From NCBI RefSeq assembly GCF_004798965.1, contig NZ_SDSD01000001.1:186001-250000 (forward strand): 64,000 bases of DNA. The letters are read 5' to 3'. Shown here piece by piece: positions 48,481-58,125 of the stretch. Every line of letters starts with the position of its first letter. Position 1 is the first letter of the stretch. The notes below the pieces were generated by a model, which saw only the letters and a list, made by a program, of their open reading frames with translations, was not told the DNA's origin and did not search any database. The DNA comes from Onishia niordana. Its GTDB lineage: Bacteria > Pseudomonadota > Gammaproteobacteria > Pseudomonadales > Halomonadaceae. The position numbers were made by a program, and so were the translations under genes.

Positions 48481-49224
48481 ATGAGTGATGCATCTTACCG
48501 TGACGCGATCTTTTCGACACCCCTAGACCGGGTGGCGCGCTTTTCCTTCGACGAGCAGGTGGTAGCCTGTTTCCCCGACATGATCCGTCGCTCGGTGCCG
48601 GGGTATGGCCAGATACTCGGTATGCTCGGGGTGATTGCCGAGCGCCACCTGCGCCACGGCGCCCACGTCTACGACCTTGGCTGCTCGCTCGGCGCCGTGA
48701 GCCTGGCACTCGCCGGCCGCCTCTCGGCGGACGCCTTTCGCCTGACCGGGGTCGACCTGTCGCCGGCGATGGTCAGCCGCGCGCGCGAGACCTTCGCGGC
48801 CGAATGCCCCGAGCACACCATCGAGGTCGTCGAGGGCGATATCCGCACCATGGACTACCGGCCCTCGGGCATGATCGTGCTCAACTTCACCCTGCAGTTC
48901 CTGCCCCCCGCGGATCGCGAGGCGGTGATAAAGGCGCTCTACGATGCCCTGGAGCCCGGTGGCGTGCTGGTGCTCTCCGAGAAGATCGTCGCCGAGGACG
49001 AGCAGGAGAACGCCTGGCTGGTCGAGCGCTACCACGACTTCAAGCGCGCCAACGGTTATAGCGACATGGAAATCAGCCAGAAGCGCACCGCGCTCGAGAA
49101 CGTGCTGGTGCCGGACACTCTCGCCGCCCACCATGCGCGCCTCTCCCGTGCCGGCTTTCCGCGCAGCCAGACCTGGTTCCAGTACCTGAACTTCGCCTCG
49201 ATCATTGCCTTCAAGGACGCCTGA
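48481..49224 (+). CDS. cmoA: Carboxy-SAM synthase CmoA
   Basis: 247 residues. The SAM-binding site is [16 protein letters not shown] and the C-terminal half has [19 protein letters not shown] and [12 protein letters not shown]. CmoA makes carboxy-S-adenosylmethionine from SAM and prephenate. This is used by CmoB for the wobble modification cmo5U34 of tRNA. The stop TGA abuts the GTG start of cmoB. Confidence 0.96.
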   Translation: MSDASYRDAIFSTPLDRVARFSFDEQVVACFPDMIRRSVPGYGQILGMLGVIAERHLRHGAHVYDLGCSLGAVSLALAGRLSADAFRLTGVDLSPAMVSRARETFAAECPEHTIEVVEGDIRTMDYRPSGMIVLNFTLQFLPPADREAVIKALYDALEPGGVLVLSEKIVAEDEQENAWLVERYHDFKRANGYSDMEISQKRTALENVLVPDTLAAHHARLSRAGFPRSQTWFQYLNFASIIAFKDA

Positions 49225-50217
49225 GTGTTGTCACCGGATTCCCATCGCCGCCTCTATCATGCCTTTATCGACCAAGGCCTCGAGTCATGGCTGGCCCGCC
49301 TTCCCGACCAGCTGGCCCGCGGCCTCGATCGCAAGCGCCACGGCGACCTGCCCGCCTGGGAGAAGGCGGTGGCCAAGCTGCCAGCACTCCCCGATGAGCG
49401 ACACGTCATACTCGACCAGGATACGGTCAGCGTCGAGGTGGCCCTGACCGAGCCTCAGAGCCGCCAGTGCCATAACCTTCTGAAGAAGCTAGCGCCCTGG
49501 CGCAAGGGACCCTACACGCTCGGCGGCATTCATATCGATACCGAGTGGCGCTCGGACTGGAAGTGGCAAAGAGTGGCCCCGCACCTCTCGCCGCTCGCGG
49601 GTCGCCGGGTGCTCGACGTGGGCGGCGGCAGCGGCTATCACGCCTGGCGGATGGCCGGCGCCGGGGCCACCTTCGTACTGGTGATCGACCCGTCGCCGCG
49701 TTTCTTCTACCAGTTCCAGGCGGTGCGCCACTTCGTGGGCGACGCCGACGAGGGCCGCACCCACTTCCTACCGGTGGGCATCGAGGACGTGCCCGAGCGG
49801 CTCGAGGCCTTCGACAGCGTGTTCTCGATGGGGGTGCTCTATCATCGCCCTTCTCCGCTCGAGCACCTCCATCAGCTCAAGGACGCCCTGCGCCCCGGCG
49901 GTGAGCTGGTGCTGGAAACCCTGGTGGTGGAGGGGGATGTCACGACAGTCTTCATGCCCGGCGAGCGCTACGCCGCGATGCCCAACGTCTATTTCCTGCC
50001 CTCCTCCGCGGCCCTCGCTCACTGGCTCGAGCGCTGCGGTTTCGAAAACGTGCGGGTGGTCGACGAGGCCGAGACCAGCCTCGATGAACAGCGCTCGACC
50101 GAATGGATGAGCTTCCAGTCACTGGCCGACTTCCTCGACCCTGAGGACTCTCATCGCACCATCGAAGGCCACCCGGCACCGCGGCGTGCCGTACTGATCG
50201 CGACCAAACCAGGCTAA
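49225..50217 (+). CDS. cmoB: tRNA U34 carboxymethyltransferase CmoB
   Basis: 330 residues. The N-terminal helical part is followed by a methyltransferase domain with RVLDVGGGSGYHAWRMAGAG and FDSVFSMGVLYHRPSPLEHL. It transfers the carboxymethyl group of carboxy-SAM to hydroxyuridine at tRNA position 34. The GTG start follows the cmoA stop directly (TGAGTG), so translation is coupled. Confidence 0.96.
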   Translation: MLSPDSHRRLYHAFIDQGLESWLARLPDQLARGLDRKRHGDLPAWEKAVAKLPALPDERHVILDQDTVSVEVALTEPQSRQCHNLLKKLAPWRKGPYTLGGIHIDTEWRSDWKWQRVAPHLSPLAGRRVLDVGGGSGYHAWRMAGAGATFVLVIDPSPRFFYQFQAVRHFVGDADEGRTHFLPVGIEDVPERLEAFDSVFSMGVLYHRPSPLEHLHQLKDALRPGGELVLETLVVEGDVTTVFMPGERYAAMPNVYFLPSSAALAHWLERCGFENVRVVDEAETSLDEQRSTEWMSFQSLADFLDPEDSHRTIEGHPAPRRAVLIATKPG

Positions 50218-50255
50218 GGCAAGACAGGGACAGAAGAGGGGCAGAAAAGCGCCCC

Positions 50256-51488
50256 TCACCCCTCCCCTCCATCGGGTCGCGCCGATAACAGCGGCCAGGC
50301 GTAATGCAGGACGAAGACCGTATAGGCGAGGCACCACAGCAGAATGCTCAGGCTCAGCGTCCAGTGGGTAATCTGTGGCCATAGTGCCGGCACCAGCGCC
50401 CGAAGCGCCGCCGCAAGCAGCATCATGCCCAAGGCCATGCCGATCCCAGGTAGGGCCTTGATGGTGCGGCCGGTATGCCCAAGCGAGACCCGCGACAGCA
50501 TCGACAGGATCATGGTCGCCATGCCGCCCACGGTCAGGGCATGGATCGCCAAGGATAGCGACAGCACCTCAAGGCTAGCCAGACCAAACATGACAAGCCC
50601 CAGGCCAACGAAGGCATAGCTCGCATGAAGCCCCCACAGCAGCGGTTCATGACGCGTACGCCAGCCGTCCCAGCGCGCCAGACGCAGCAGGTTGGCGACG
50701 CCGGCCACGATGGCAAGCACCGCGGTCAGAATGGCCGGCGCTTCGATCCCCACCGCCCTCGAAAGCCCAATCAGCACCAGCGACGCCACGCCGCCGATGG
50801 CCAGCCACTCCAGCCTGGCACAGGGCTCGGCCTTGGGCCGATTCAGATGACGCGAGGTGAAGAAGGGAATCACCCGGCCACCGATAACGACCATCAATAG
50901 GGTGATTAGCAGTACCGCAAGGTGCGCCCCCGTGCGCACCAGGGCGCCATCACCCTGAGCCAGGCCCCCGTGCATCAGGACATTGGCCACCACCAGCAGC
51001 GCCAGCACCGGCACGAAGATCAGGTTACGCCACTGTTTCACCCCGATGACTCGCCGCGCCATCGCCCCCGCCACCAGCGGCAGGAAGGCCAGGTCAACCA
51101 GCGCAACCGGGAGCCCGCTCGGCCCGCTGAACGGAGCCATCAGGCCAGGGAAAGCGATCACGAGGCGCCCTGCCAGCCACACCAGCACGACGGCGAGCAG
51201 CGGCCAGCCGTGCAGGCTGCGCTGGCCTGTCCAGTTCTGGACGGCGGTCAGCAGGAAGCCCGCCACAATCGCCGCGACGAAGCCGAACAGCATTTCATGC
51301 TGGTGCCACCAGACCATGCCGCCCTGAGGCGCAAGCAACAGGCTACCGTGCCAGAAGGCGCCCCAGACCACCATCGAAAGCAGGCTGAACAGCGCCCCGA
51401 ACAGGAAGAAGGGGCGAAAGGCCAGCCGCCACAACGGCATGACCCGACTCAGCGCCGATAATCGCGGCTGGTGGCTCTCTGCGGCCAT
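50256..51488 (-). CDS. nnrS: NnrS family membrane protein (NO response)
   Basis: 410 residues with about 12 membrane segments. It has the family block WWHQHEMLFGFVAAIVAGFLL followed by TAVQNWTGQRSLHG. NnrS proteins are haem- and copper-containing membrane proteins that reduce damage from nitrosative stress; the mechanism is not settled. The ATG at 51488 follows GAGGAG and lies 11 bp after the hmp stop. It is therefore the second gene of a hmp-nnrS operon under NorR. Confidence 0.93.
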   Translation of the reverse strand: MAAESHQPRLSALSRVMPLWRLAFRPFFLFGALFSLLSMVVWGAFWHGSLLLAPQGGMVWWHQHEMLFGFVAAIVAGFLLTAVQNWTGQRSLHGWPLLAVVLVWLAGRLVIAFPGLMAPFSGPSGLPVALVDLAFLPLVAGAMARRVIGVKQWRNLIFVPVLALLVVANVLMHGGLAQGDGALVRTGAHLAVLLITLLMVVIGGRVIPFFTSRHLNRPKAEPCARLEWLAIGGVASLVLIGLSRAVGIEAPAILTAVLAIVAGVANLLRLARWDGWRTRHEPLLWGLHASYAFVGLGLVMFGLASLEVLSLSLAIHALTVGGMATMILSMLSRVSLGHTGRTIKALPGIGMALGMMLLAAALRALVPALWPQITHWTLSLSILLWCLAYTVFVLHYAWPLLSARPDGGEG

Positions 51489-51499
51489 GATGTTACTCC

Positions 51500-52681
51500 T
51501 CAGGCGGCATGAAGCGAGCGCGAGGGCCCGAAATGCTCGAAGTGGCGATGATCTTCGGCAACACCCAAGGACTCCAGGGCACTATCAACCGCGGCCATGA
51601 AGCCCTGAGGGCCGACGAAATAGCAGCGCGGCTCGCCCGCCGGTAGATAACGTGCGATCAGCTCACGATCGAGGCGGCCCACATGATCGACGGGCGTCTC
51701 GTCCACTGCGTTCTCATAAAGCGTCACGCTCTTGAGCTGCTGGGGATAGGCCGCCACCAGCGCCGCGAGTTCCTCGGCGAAGGCATGATGCTCTCGATCC
51801 AGTGCCGCATGGAGATAGACGACGTGGCGACCCTGCTCCAGCGCTTGCGTTGCCAGCGGCAACATTGGCGTCTGCCCCACACCGCCGCTGGCGAGCATCA
51901 GTGGCTCATCGCCTTCGGCAAGCGTCAGATCCCCGGCTGGCGGTAACAGCGACAGCGTGTCGCCAACCCCCAGCACATCATGGAAATGCCGGCTAACCCG
52001 TCCCTCGGCCTCGCGCTTGATCGACAGCCGGTAGCTGCGCCCGTTGGGTGAGGCCGAGAGGCTGTAATGACGATAGACCGGCTCTCCATCAATCGTGAGT
52101 CGCACCCCGATGTATTGGCCCGGCGAGAAGTCGGCCACCGGTCCGCCATCCTCAGGGACCAACACGAAGGAGCGGATGACCGAGCTTTCCTGGTGGGTCG
52201 CGGCGATGCGGAAGGTCCGCATGCTGTGCCAGCCGCCCTCACGCTGAGCGAATTCATGATAGCGATGCGCTTCAAGCTCAATCAGCAGCCCGGCCAGTTC
52301 CTCGTAGAGCGCGCTCCAGGCATCGGCAATCTCGGGGGTCACGGCATCGCCCAACACCTCGCCGATCGCCGCCATCAGGCACTCACCGACGATCGGGTAT
52401 TGCTCGGGGCGGATGTCCAGCGACACATGCTTGCTGACCACCGTGGCCAGTACCCGGCGCGCCTCGGCGGGATCACGACGCAACTGCACATACGCAAGCA
52501 CCGCCCCAGCAAGCGCCTTGGGCTGAGCCCCATCGACCTGGTGGGCCTGGTTGAACAGTGGCGCGACCTCTGGATAACGCTCGAACATCAGCGGGTAGAA
52601 GCGCTGGGTAATGGCATCAAGGTGCTCGGCCACCACAGGGGCAGTCGCATCAATCAGGCGTTCCTGTTCATTGGTCAACAT
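51500..52681 (-). CDS. hmp: Flavohaemoglobin Hmp (nitric oxide dioxygenase)
   Basis: 393 residues from the ATG at 52681, the usual MLTNEQ-type start. The globin domain (1-140) has the proximal-His region VVSKHVSLDIRPEQYPIVGE. The FAD domain has RHYSLSASPNG, and the NAD domain has LMLASGGVGQTPML and CYFVGPQGFM. It oxidises nitric oxide to nitrate with NAD(P)H. A consensus sigma54 promoter lies ~105 bases upstream, and norR is divergent, so expression should respond to NO. Confidence 0.95.
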   Translation of the reverse strand: MLTNEQERLIDATAPVVAEHLDAITQRFYPLMFERYPEVAPLFNQAHQVDGAQPKALAGAVLAYVQLRRDPAEARRVLATVVSKHVSLDIRPEQYPIVGECLMAAIGEVLGDAVTPEIADAWSALYEELAGLLIELEAHRYHEFAQREGGWHSMRTFRIAATHQESSVIRSFVLVPEDGGPVADFSPGQYIGVRLTIDGEPVYRHYSLSASPNGRSYRLSIKREAEGRVSRHFHDVLGVGDTLSLLPPAGDLTLAEGDEPLMLASGGVGQTPMLPLATQALEQGRHVVYLHAALDREHHAFAEELAALVAAYPQQLKSVTLYENAVDETPVDHVGRLDRELIARYLPAGEPRCYFVGPQGFMAAVDSALESLGVAEDHRHFEHFGPSRSLHAA

Positions 52682-52786
52682 GCAGGTTCTCACTCTGGGT
52701 CAAGTCGCTTGGCGCAACAGCTATTGTTGCAACGCTAAAGGGGAGTAGAGACATCGCCTCTCATGCCCGCTTCACAGCACCCTTTT

Positions 52787-52803
52787 TGCAACCGCCATGC
52801 CAA
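52787..52803 (-). promoter_or_regulatory. Sigma54 promoter of hmp-nnrS
   Basis: The minus strand reads TTGGCATGGCGGTTGCA. It matches TGGCACG-N4-TTGCA with a single difference and has GG-N10-GC spacing. The predicted start site is about 95 bases before the hmp ATG. The NorR-type sites lie ~110-165 bases upstream of it, a normal enhancer distance. Confidence 0.85.
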
Positions 52804-52913
52804 TAATGCCCACTTCATCAAAAAATGCTGACAGGCCACGGGATATGGGGCCTGTGCCGATACACTCCCCGACTCACCGGTGGTTCGATGAATGGATCTC
52901 AGCAGTGATAATT

Positions 52914-52966
52914 GACAATATGACAGCCATGCTGGTGTCATTAAGACAAATCATTGTCATTAAGAC
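52914..52966. promoter_or_regulatory. NorR enhancer sites (three) between hmp and norR
   Basis: GTCATTAAGAC, which fits the NorR consensus GT-N7-AC, occurs twice at 52937-52947 and 52956-52966. A weaker relative, GACAATATGAC, lies at 52914-52924. Three sites in a row agree with the arrangement known for Escherichia coli norR-norVW. The last one ends 7 bases before the norR ATG, so binding could also repress norR. Confidence 0.8.
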
Positions 52967-52972
52967 ATCTAC

Positions 52973-54541
52973 ATGACGACTTTTCTGGATGCCCTGCGCG
53001 ATCTGCTCGCTCGTCTTTCCGAAGGCGACACCGACGATACCTTCCACGATGACTGGACCCGACTGCTGAATACGCTGGTCGGCGAGACCCGCGCCGATGC
53101 CAGTACCCTGATGGTGATGGATCAGGACGCTCTGCGTCCGGTGGCGGTTCTGGGACTGCCCGACGATGTGCGGGGCCGCCCCTTCCGATTGCAGGAGCAC
53201 CCGCGCCTGGCCGCCATTGCCGCTCACCCCAGCATTTGCCGCTTTCCCCCCGACAGCGACCTGCCCGACCCCTTCGATGGCCTGCTCGACGAAGACTTGA
53301 GCCAGGTGCATGACTGCCTGGGCGTCGCCCTCAGAGACGGTGACCGGCTGCTTGGCCTGCTGACACTCGATGCCCTGACCGTCCAGGGGCTGTCCAGCCT
53401 GGATGAAGACCAGCTGCTGGCTGCCGCACGCCTGCTTGGCACCTGTCTGCGCGTCGCGGAGCAGCTCAGCACCACACGTCGCCAGCTCAGCGAGGCGCTG
53501 GAAGACGATCAGGGCAAAGCCCCCCTGCAACACTGGCACAGCCCGCCCATGAGCCGCCTCATGAATGCCCTGTCGTTGGTGGCGCCGACCGACATGAACG
53601 TACTGCTGCATGGTGAGACCGGGGTCGGCAAGGAAGCAGTGGCGCGGGCCCTGCATGCCCGCTCCCAGCGCCATCACGGCCCTCTTGTACAGGTCAACTG
53701 CGCGGCACTTCCCGAGCACCTGATCGAAAGCGAGCTGTTCGGCCACCGCCGCGGTGCATTCTCTGGCGCCATGTCGGAGCGCCGCGGACACTTCGCCATG
53801 GCCGATGGCGGCACCCTGATGCTCGATGAGGTGGGAGAACTGCCTCTTGCCCTACAGCCCAAGCTGCTGCGGGTACTGCAGGAAGGCGAAATTCAGCCAC
53901 TGGGCAGCGAGCGTACGATACGCGTTGATGTGCGCATCATCGCCGTCACCAATCGTGACCTGGCAAGCGAAGTCGACGCCGGCCGTTTCCGTGAGGATCT
54001 TTACCACCGTCTGAATGCGTTCCCGCTCACCGTTCCGCCACTTCGCGAACGGCCCGAGGACATTTCTCTGCTGGCTGGCCATTTCCTCGAGGACAACCGG
54101 ATACGCCTCGGCGTTGCCAACCTACGCCTCGACGCCCACGCCATGGCCGCGCTGACCGCCTGGCAGTGGCCGGGCAACGTGCGTGAGCTCGAGCACACCT
54201 TGGCCCGGGCGGCGCTGAGGGCTCTCGGTGAGCAGCGAGCTATCCATTCCGCAGCGCGACACCAGACGATCCTGCGCCTGTCGCCACACCATCTGGCGTT
54301 GCCCAATCAGCCAACCGAGGCGATGCCCGTCTTCGGCGAAACCGCCAGCACACCGCCAGACGCCACGACCAGTGAGGCGCTCAACCTGCCGCTGCGCGAA
54401 GCGACCGACAACTTCCAGCGACGCCTGATTCAGGCCCATTTAGCGGCCAACGCCGACAACTGGGCCGCTACCGCCAGGGGGCTTAACATTGATCCCGGTA
54501 ACCTGCACCGCGTGGCCAGGCGCCTGGGATTGAAAGACTAG
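52973..54541 (+). CDS. norR: NO-responsive sigma54 activator NorR
   Basis: 522 residues. The N-terminal GAF domain carries the NorR segment RFPPDSDLPDPFDGLL, where the iron ligands of the NO sensor lie. The AAA+ domain has GETGVGKE, the loop GAFSGA and GGTLMLDEVGELP. The C-terminus is a Fis-type HTH (NWAATARGLNIDPGNLHRVARRL). NO binding to the GAF iron releases the AAA+ domain to activate sigma54 promoters. Its targets here should be hmp and nnrS, transcribed in the opposite direction, rather than norVW. Confidence 0.94.
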   Translation: MTTFLDALRDLLARLSEGDTDDTFHDDWTRLLNTLVGETRADASTLMVMDQDALRPVAVLGLPDDVRGRPFRLQEHPRLAAIAAHPSICRFPPDSDLPDPFDGLLDEDLSQVHDCLGVALRDGDRLLGLLTLDALTVQGLSSLDEDQLLAAARLLGTCLRVAEQLSTTRRQLSEALEDDQGKAPLQHWHSPPMSRLMNALSLVAPTDMNVLLHGETGVGKEAVARALHARSQRHHGPLVQVNCAALPEHLIESELFGHRRGAFSGAMSERRGHFAMADGGTLMLDEVGELPLALQPKLLRVLQEGEIQPLGSERTIRVDVRIIAVTNRDLASEVDAGRFREDLYHRLNAFPLTVPPLRERPEDISLLAGHFLEDNRIRLGVANLRLDAHAMAALTAWQWPGNVRELEHTLARAALRALGEQRAIHSAARHQTILRLSPHHLALPNQPTEAMPVFGETASTPPDATTSEALNLPLREATDNFQRRLIQAHLAANADNWAATARGLNIDPGNLHRVARRLGLKD

Positions 54542-54587
54542 CCCCGAGGTCCCGACAGCACAGGACTCGCTTGCGGGGCATAAAAAA

Positions 54588-54612
54588 GCCCCGCTACTCA
54601 AGGTGGCGGGGC
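54588..54612. terminator. Convergent terminator between norR and cysN
   Basis: GCCCCGC (54588-54594) pairs with GCGGGGC (54606-54612) over an 11-base loop. On the minus strand it is followed by TTTTTTA, giving a strong intrinsic terminator for cysDN. On the plus strand it is followed by GTTTCGTC, a weaker one for norR. Confidence 0.85.
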
Positions 54613-54644
54613 GTTTCGTCATACGGCATCAGCCAAGCGGGGTA

Positions 54645-56072
54645 TCAGCGCCCCAGTAATTGGCTCACATCCTTGGCTTCCCAATGCGGAAAGTACTTGC
54701 GCACCAGGGCGTTGAGCTCGACCTCGAAGGCCTGCCAGTCGACCTCACCGTTGACCTGACCACTGCCCTTGGACGTACCACGGATCATGCCGGCGCCGAC
54801 GGTGACGTTGGTCAGGCGGTCGACGACAATGAAGCTGCCGGTCCCCGGGCTACGGCGGTAGTCATCCACCGGTACCTCGGTGGTCAGCTCCACGTGACAG
54901 CGGCCGATGGCGTTGAGCTCGAGGCGCTCGGCCGGTTTGTGCTCGAGGCTGTTGACGTCGACCTGGTAGTCGAGACGACTCACCTGGCCGGTCAGGTCGC
55001 GAGTGGCAAGCTTAAGATCATACGGCCGACCGGGCTCCAACGCGGTTTCATGCATCCAGACGATATCGGCCTCGAAGGCGTTGGACATCGGTACCTCGTC
55101 ATCCACACCAACCAGCCAGTCGCCGCGGGAGATATCGATCTCGTCCTCAAGCGTCACCGTAATCGCCTGGCCGGGGTAGGCCTCATCCAGATCGCCATCG
55201 AAGGTGACAATGCGCTCGACCTTGCTCGTCTTGTTGGACGGCAGAGCCTTGATGGGGTGACCGGGACGCAAGACGCCGGCGGCCAGGGTGCCACAGTAGC
55301 CGCGGAAGTCGAGGTTCGGGCGGTTGACGTACTGCACCGGCATGCGCAGATCGGTGAGATTGCTGTCGTGGGCGATCTCGACGGTCTCCAGCAGCGAGAG
55401 CAGCGGCTGTCCTTCATACCAGTCCATCTGCTCACTGCCGTTGACCACGTTGTCGCCGGTCAGCGCGGACAACGGCACGAAGCGGATGTCCGGGGCGTTG
55501 AGGTTACCGGCGAAGGCCTGATACTCGGCGACGATCTCGTTGAAGCGCGCTTCACTGAAGTCGACCAGATCCATCTTGTTGACCGCAATCACCAGATGCT
55601 GGATGCCCAGCAGGTCGGCGATATAGCTGTGGCGGCGCGTCTGGGTCTGCACGCCATAGCGCGCATCGATCAGAATCACTGCCAGACTCGCGGTAGAGGC
55701 CCCGGTCGCCATGTTGCGGGTGTACTGCTCGTGCCCCGGGGTGTCGGCGATGATGAACTTGCGCTTGTCGGTGGAGAAGAAGCGATAGGCGACATCGATG
55801 GTGATGCCCTGCTCTCGCTCGGACTGCAGGCCGTCGACCAGCAGCGCCAGGTCGACCTGGTCGCCGGTGGTGCCACTGGTCTTGGAGGCCTGAGTGATAG
55901 CGGCGAGCTGATCCTCGTAGATCATCTTGGAGTCGTGCAGCAGTCGTCCGATCAGGGTCGACTTGCCGTCATCGACGCTGCCGCAGGTAATGAAACGCAG
56001 CAGGTCCTTGTTCTCGTGCTCGTGCAGGTACTGCTCGATGTTGTCGGCGATCAGGTTTGATTGATGAGCCAT
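54645..56072 (-). CDS. cysN: Sulfate adenylyltransferase subunit 1 (CysN)
   Basis: 475 residues. It is an EF-Tu-like GTPase with [33 protein letters not shown] and NKMDLVDF. It lacks a fused APS kinase domain, so this is the short CysN. With CysD it makes adenosine 5'-phosphosulfate from sulfate and ATP, driven by GTP hydrolysis. It lies ~100 bp after cysD and should be cotranscribed with it. Confidence 0.96.
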   Translation of the reverse strand: MAHQSNLIADNIEQYLHEHENKDLLRFITCGSVDDGKSTLIGRLLHDSKMIYEDQLAAITQASKTSGTTGDQVDLALLVDGLQSEREQGITIDVAYRFFSTDKRKFIIADTPGHEQYTRNMATGASTASLAVILIDARYGVQTQTRRHSYIADLLGIQHLVIAVNKMDLVDFSEARFNEIVAEYQAFAGNLNAPDIRFVPLSALTGDNVVNGSEQMDWYEGQPLLSLLETVEIAHDSNLTDLRMPVQYVNRPNLDFRGYCGTLAAGVLRPGHPIKALPSNKTSKVERIVTFDGDLDEAYPGQAITVTLEDEIDISRGDWLVGVDDEVPMSNAFEADIVWMHETALEPGRPYDLKLATRDLTGQVSRLDYQVDVNSLEHKPAERLELNAIGRCHVELTTEVPVDDYRRSPGTGSFIVVDRLTNVTVGAGMIRGTSKGSGQVNGEVDWQAFEVELNALVRKYFPHWEAKDVSQLLGR

Positions 56073-56174
56073 GACATATCCCGGAAGAGTCTGGCCGACG
56101 GGCGAGACGCGCAGTGATCAAGCGCGGGCGCCGGCCGGCGGAAAAAGGCGAACGAAAAAGGCGGTGGCGCGAGC

Positions 56175-57092
56175 CTAGAAGTAGCCCTCGCGCTTCTTCC
56201 TCTCCATTGAACCGGCCTGGTCGTGGTCGATGGCACGACCGCTGCGCTCAGAGGTACGGGTCAAGAGCATCTCCTGAATGATCTCGGGCAGCGTGGTGGC
56301 CGTGGATTCAACGGCCCCGGTCAGCGGGTAGCACCCCAGGGTACGGAAGCGCACCCACTTCTCTTCGGGCACCTCGCCTTCGGCAAGCGGCATCCGCTCA
56401 TCGTCGACCATGATGTCCATGCCATCGCGATTCACCACCGGGCGCGGCGCGGAGAAGTACAGCGGCACGATAGGGATCGATTCCAGATAGATGTACTGCC
56501 AGATGTCGAGCTCGGTCCAGTTGGACAGCGGGAAGACACGGATCGACTCGCCCTTGTTGACCTTGGCGTTGTAAATGCTCCACAGCTCCGGGCGCTGCTT
56601 CTTGGGATCCCAGCGGTGGAACTTGTCACGGAAGGAGTAGACACGCTCCTTGGCGCGGCTGGCTTCCTCGTCACGCCGTGCGCCACCGAAGGCGGCATCG
56701 AAACCATGCTTGTCGAGCGCCTGCTTGAGCGAGGCGGTCTTCATGATGTCGGTGTACTTGGAGCTGCCGTGGTCGAACGGATTGATGCCCGCTGCCCGGC
56801 CTTCCTCGTTGATGTGCTCGATCAGTTCCATGCCGGCCTCTTTGGCCATGCGGTCACGGAACTGGATCATCTCGCGGAACTTCCAGGTGGTGTTGACGTG
56901 CATCAACGGGAACGGCGGCGTGCCCGGATAGAAGGCCTTGCGAGCCAGGTGCAGCATCACCGAGGAGTCCTTGCCGATCGAGTAGAGCATCACCGGGTTG
57001 GCGAACTCGGCGGCCACCTCACGAATGATATGAATGGACTCGGCTTCGAGTTGCTTCAGATGGGTCTGGCGTTCTGGGGTTAACTCGGTCAT
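56175..57092 (-). CDS. cysD: Sulfate adenylyltransferase subunit 2 (CysD)
   Basis: 305 residues, the standard length. The ATP-pyrophosphatase loop is [18 protein letters not shown]. Other family blocks are [33 protein letters not shown] and [17 protein letters not shown]. It adenylylates sulfate together with CysN. A palindrome and a -35 type box lie upstream at 57173-57245. Confidence 0.96.
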   Translation of the reverse strand: MTELTPERQTHLKQLEAESIHIIREVAAEFANPVMLYSIGKDSSVMLHLARKAFYPGTPPFPLMHVNTTWKFREMIQFRDRMAKEAGMELIEHINEEGRAAGINPFDHGSSKYTDIMKTASLKQALDKHGFDAAFGGARRDEEASRAKERVYSFRDKFHRWDPKKQRPELWSIYNAKVNKGESIRVFPLSNWTELDIWQYIYLESIPIVPLYFSAPRPVVNRDGMDIMVDDERMPLAEGEVPEEKWVRFRTLGCYPLTGAVESTATTLPEIIQEMLLTRTSERSGRAIDHDQAGSMERKKREGYF

Positions 57093-57172
57093 CGGCGTTT
57101 CGGGCTCTATTGATGGGACACGACCAGCCGAAAATCCCCGCTGTTGCGGACTCGCGGCAGTGTAATGAGCCT

Positions 57173-57245
57173 AGGGTAACGAGGAGGCGCTGATAACGTC
57201 AAAGAATGAAGAACTATCTTTTAAGCTTCAAAAGCTATAAAGATA
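57173..57245 (-). promoter_or_regulatory. Candidate cysD promoter with upstream 31-bp imperfect palindrome
   Basis: On the minus strand TTGACG (57197-57202) is followed after 17-18 bases by a poor -10 (TTACCC or TACCCT). About 13 bases upstream, TATCTTTTAAGCTT (57215-57228) and AAGCTATAAAGATA (57232-57245) form an inverted repeat with two mismatches. An activator such as CysB would bind at about this distance, but CysB sites are poorly conserved, so the identity of the regulator is a guess. Confidence 0.45.
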
Positions 57246-57390
57246 CCGGATCACCCCTTCCAGCCATGGCCAATGCGGTCACACGCCATGTGAGAGGACT
57301 GGAATGTGAAGGGACTGAAAACCAGGCGCCCAGCGATGACGCTTGGGGCGCTTAGGGAGGCGTTGGCTTCAGGCGGTGAGATAGCGGCCG

Positions 57391-58125
57391 TCATAGATCG
57401 ACACGTTCTATCCAGGTGGTCAGTTCATCCTCATTAAAATCGACTACCCGGTAACCGGGCCGCGAGGCCTCGTCGACGGCGAAGTCCGCCGAGCCACTCA
57501 GGAACTGATCCGTGGTGGCCGGGCAGCCAAAGACGGCCACTTCGCCCTCGGCAAGCGACTCACGACTGGCGAAGGCCTGGTGGATATGGCCACAGAGGAT
57601 GGCCCGCACCTGGCCATAGGCTGCGAGTGTTTGCCATAACGCCTCGCGATCAAGAAGGCCGATCTCATCCATCCACTGCGAGCCGATGAGCACCGGCGGA
57701 TGGTGCATCACCAGCATGGTCGGGCGGTCATCGCCTTCGAGCTGATCGGCCAACGCCTGCAGCTTGGCTTGACCCAGCTCACCATGAGGCTGGCCATGGA
57801 CACGGGTATCGAGCAGCAGCAGCCGCCAGTGGCCCAGATCGACCTCACTATTGAGCTGGCGATATTCTTCCATCAGTTCCGGCTGGTCATGGTTGCCGGG
57901 CAACCAGAACCAGGGGCAGCCAATGGAAGTGAAGGCCTCCTGAGCGTGATCATAAGAGGCCAAGGTCTCGTCCTGACTGACATCACCGGTCACCATCAGT
58001 ATGTCGGGCCGCTGTCGCTTCGCATGCTCGAGAACGGCATGGAGCTGGCGCAGCGGAAAGCCATTACGCGAACGTGCCTTGGGATCGGCATGCAGGTGTG
58101 TATCAGTGACTTGAATCAGACGCAT
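57391..58125 (-). CDS. cpdA: 3',5'-cAMP phosphodiesterase CpdA
   Basis: 244 residues. It is a class III metallophosphoesterase: QVTDTHLHADP, VTGDVSQDE, LPGNHDQPE, MVMHHPPV and LCGHIHQAF give the full metal-binding set. CpdA lowers cAMP and so counteracts CRP/Vfr. Its ATG overlaps the yqiB stop (TGATG). In Escherichia coli it precedes yqiA-parE; here ~11 kb separates them. Confidence 0.94.
   Translation of the reverse strand: MRLIQVTDTHLHADPKARSRNGFPLRQLHAVLEHAKRQRPDILMVTGDVSQDETLASYDHAQEAFTSIGCPWFWLPGNHDQPELMEEYRQLNSEVDLGHWRLLLLDTRVHGQPHGELGQAKLQALADQLEGDDRPTMLVMHHPPVLIGSQWMDEIGLLDREALWQTLAAYGQVRAILCGHIHQAFASRESLAEGEVAVFGCPATTDQFLSGSADFAVDEASRPGYRVVDFNEDELTTWIERVDL

Noticed and set aside
48371..48709. 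N-terminal extension of pgi to 48709
   Set aside because: It would cross the cmoA start and promoter; the ATG at 48370 has a ribosome site and gives a standard protein.
54660..56060. A 466-codon plus-strand frame opposite cysN
   Set aside because: Antisense shadow with no recognisable domain; CysN motifs are unambiguous.
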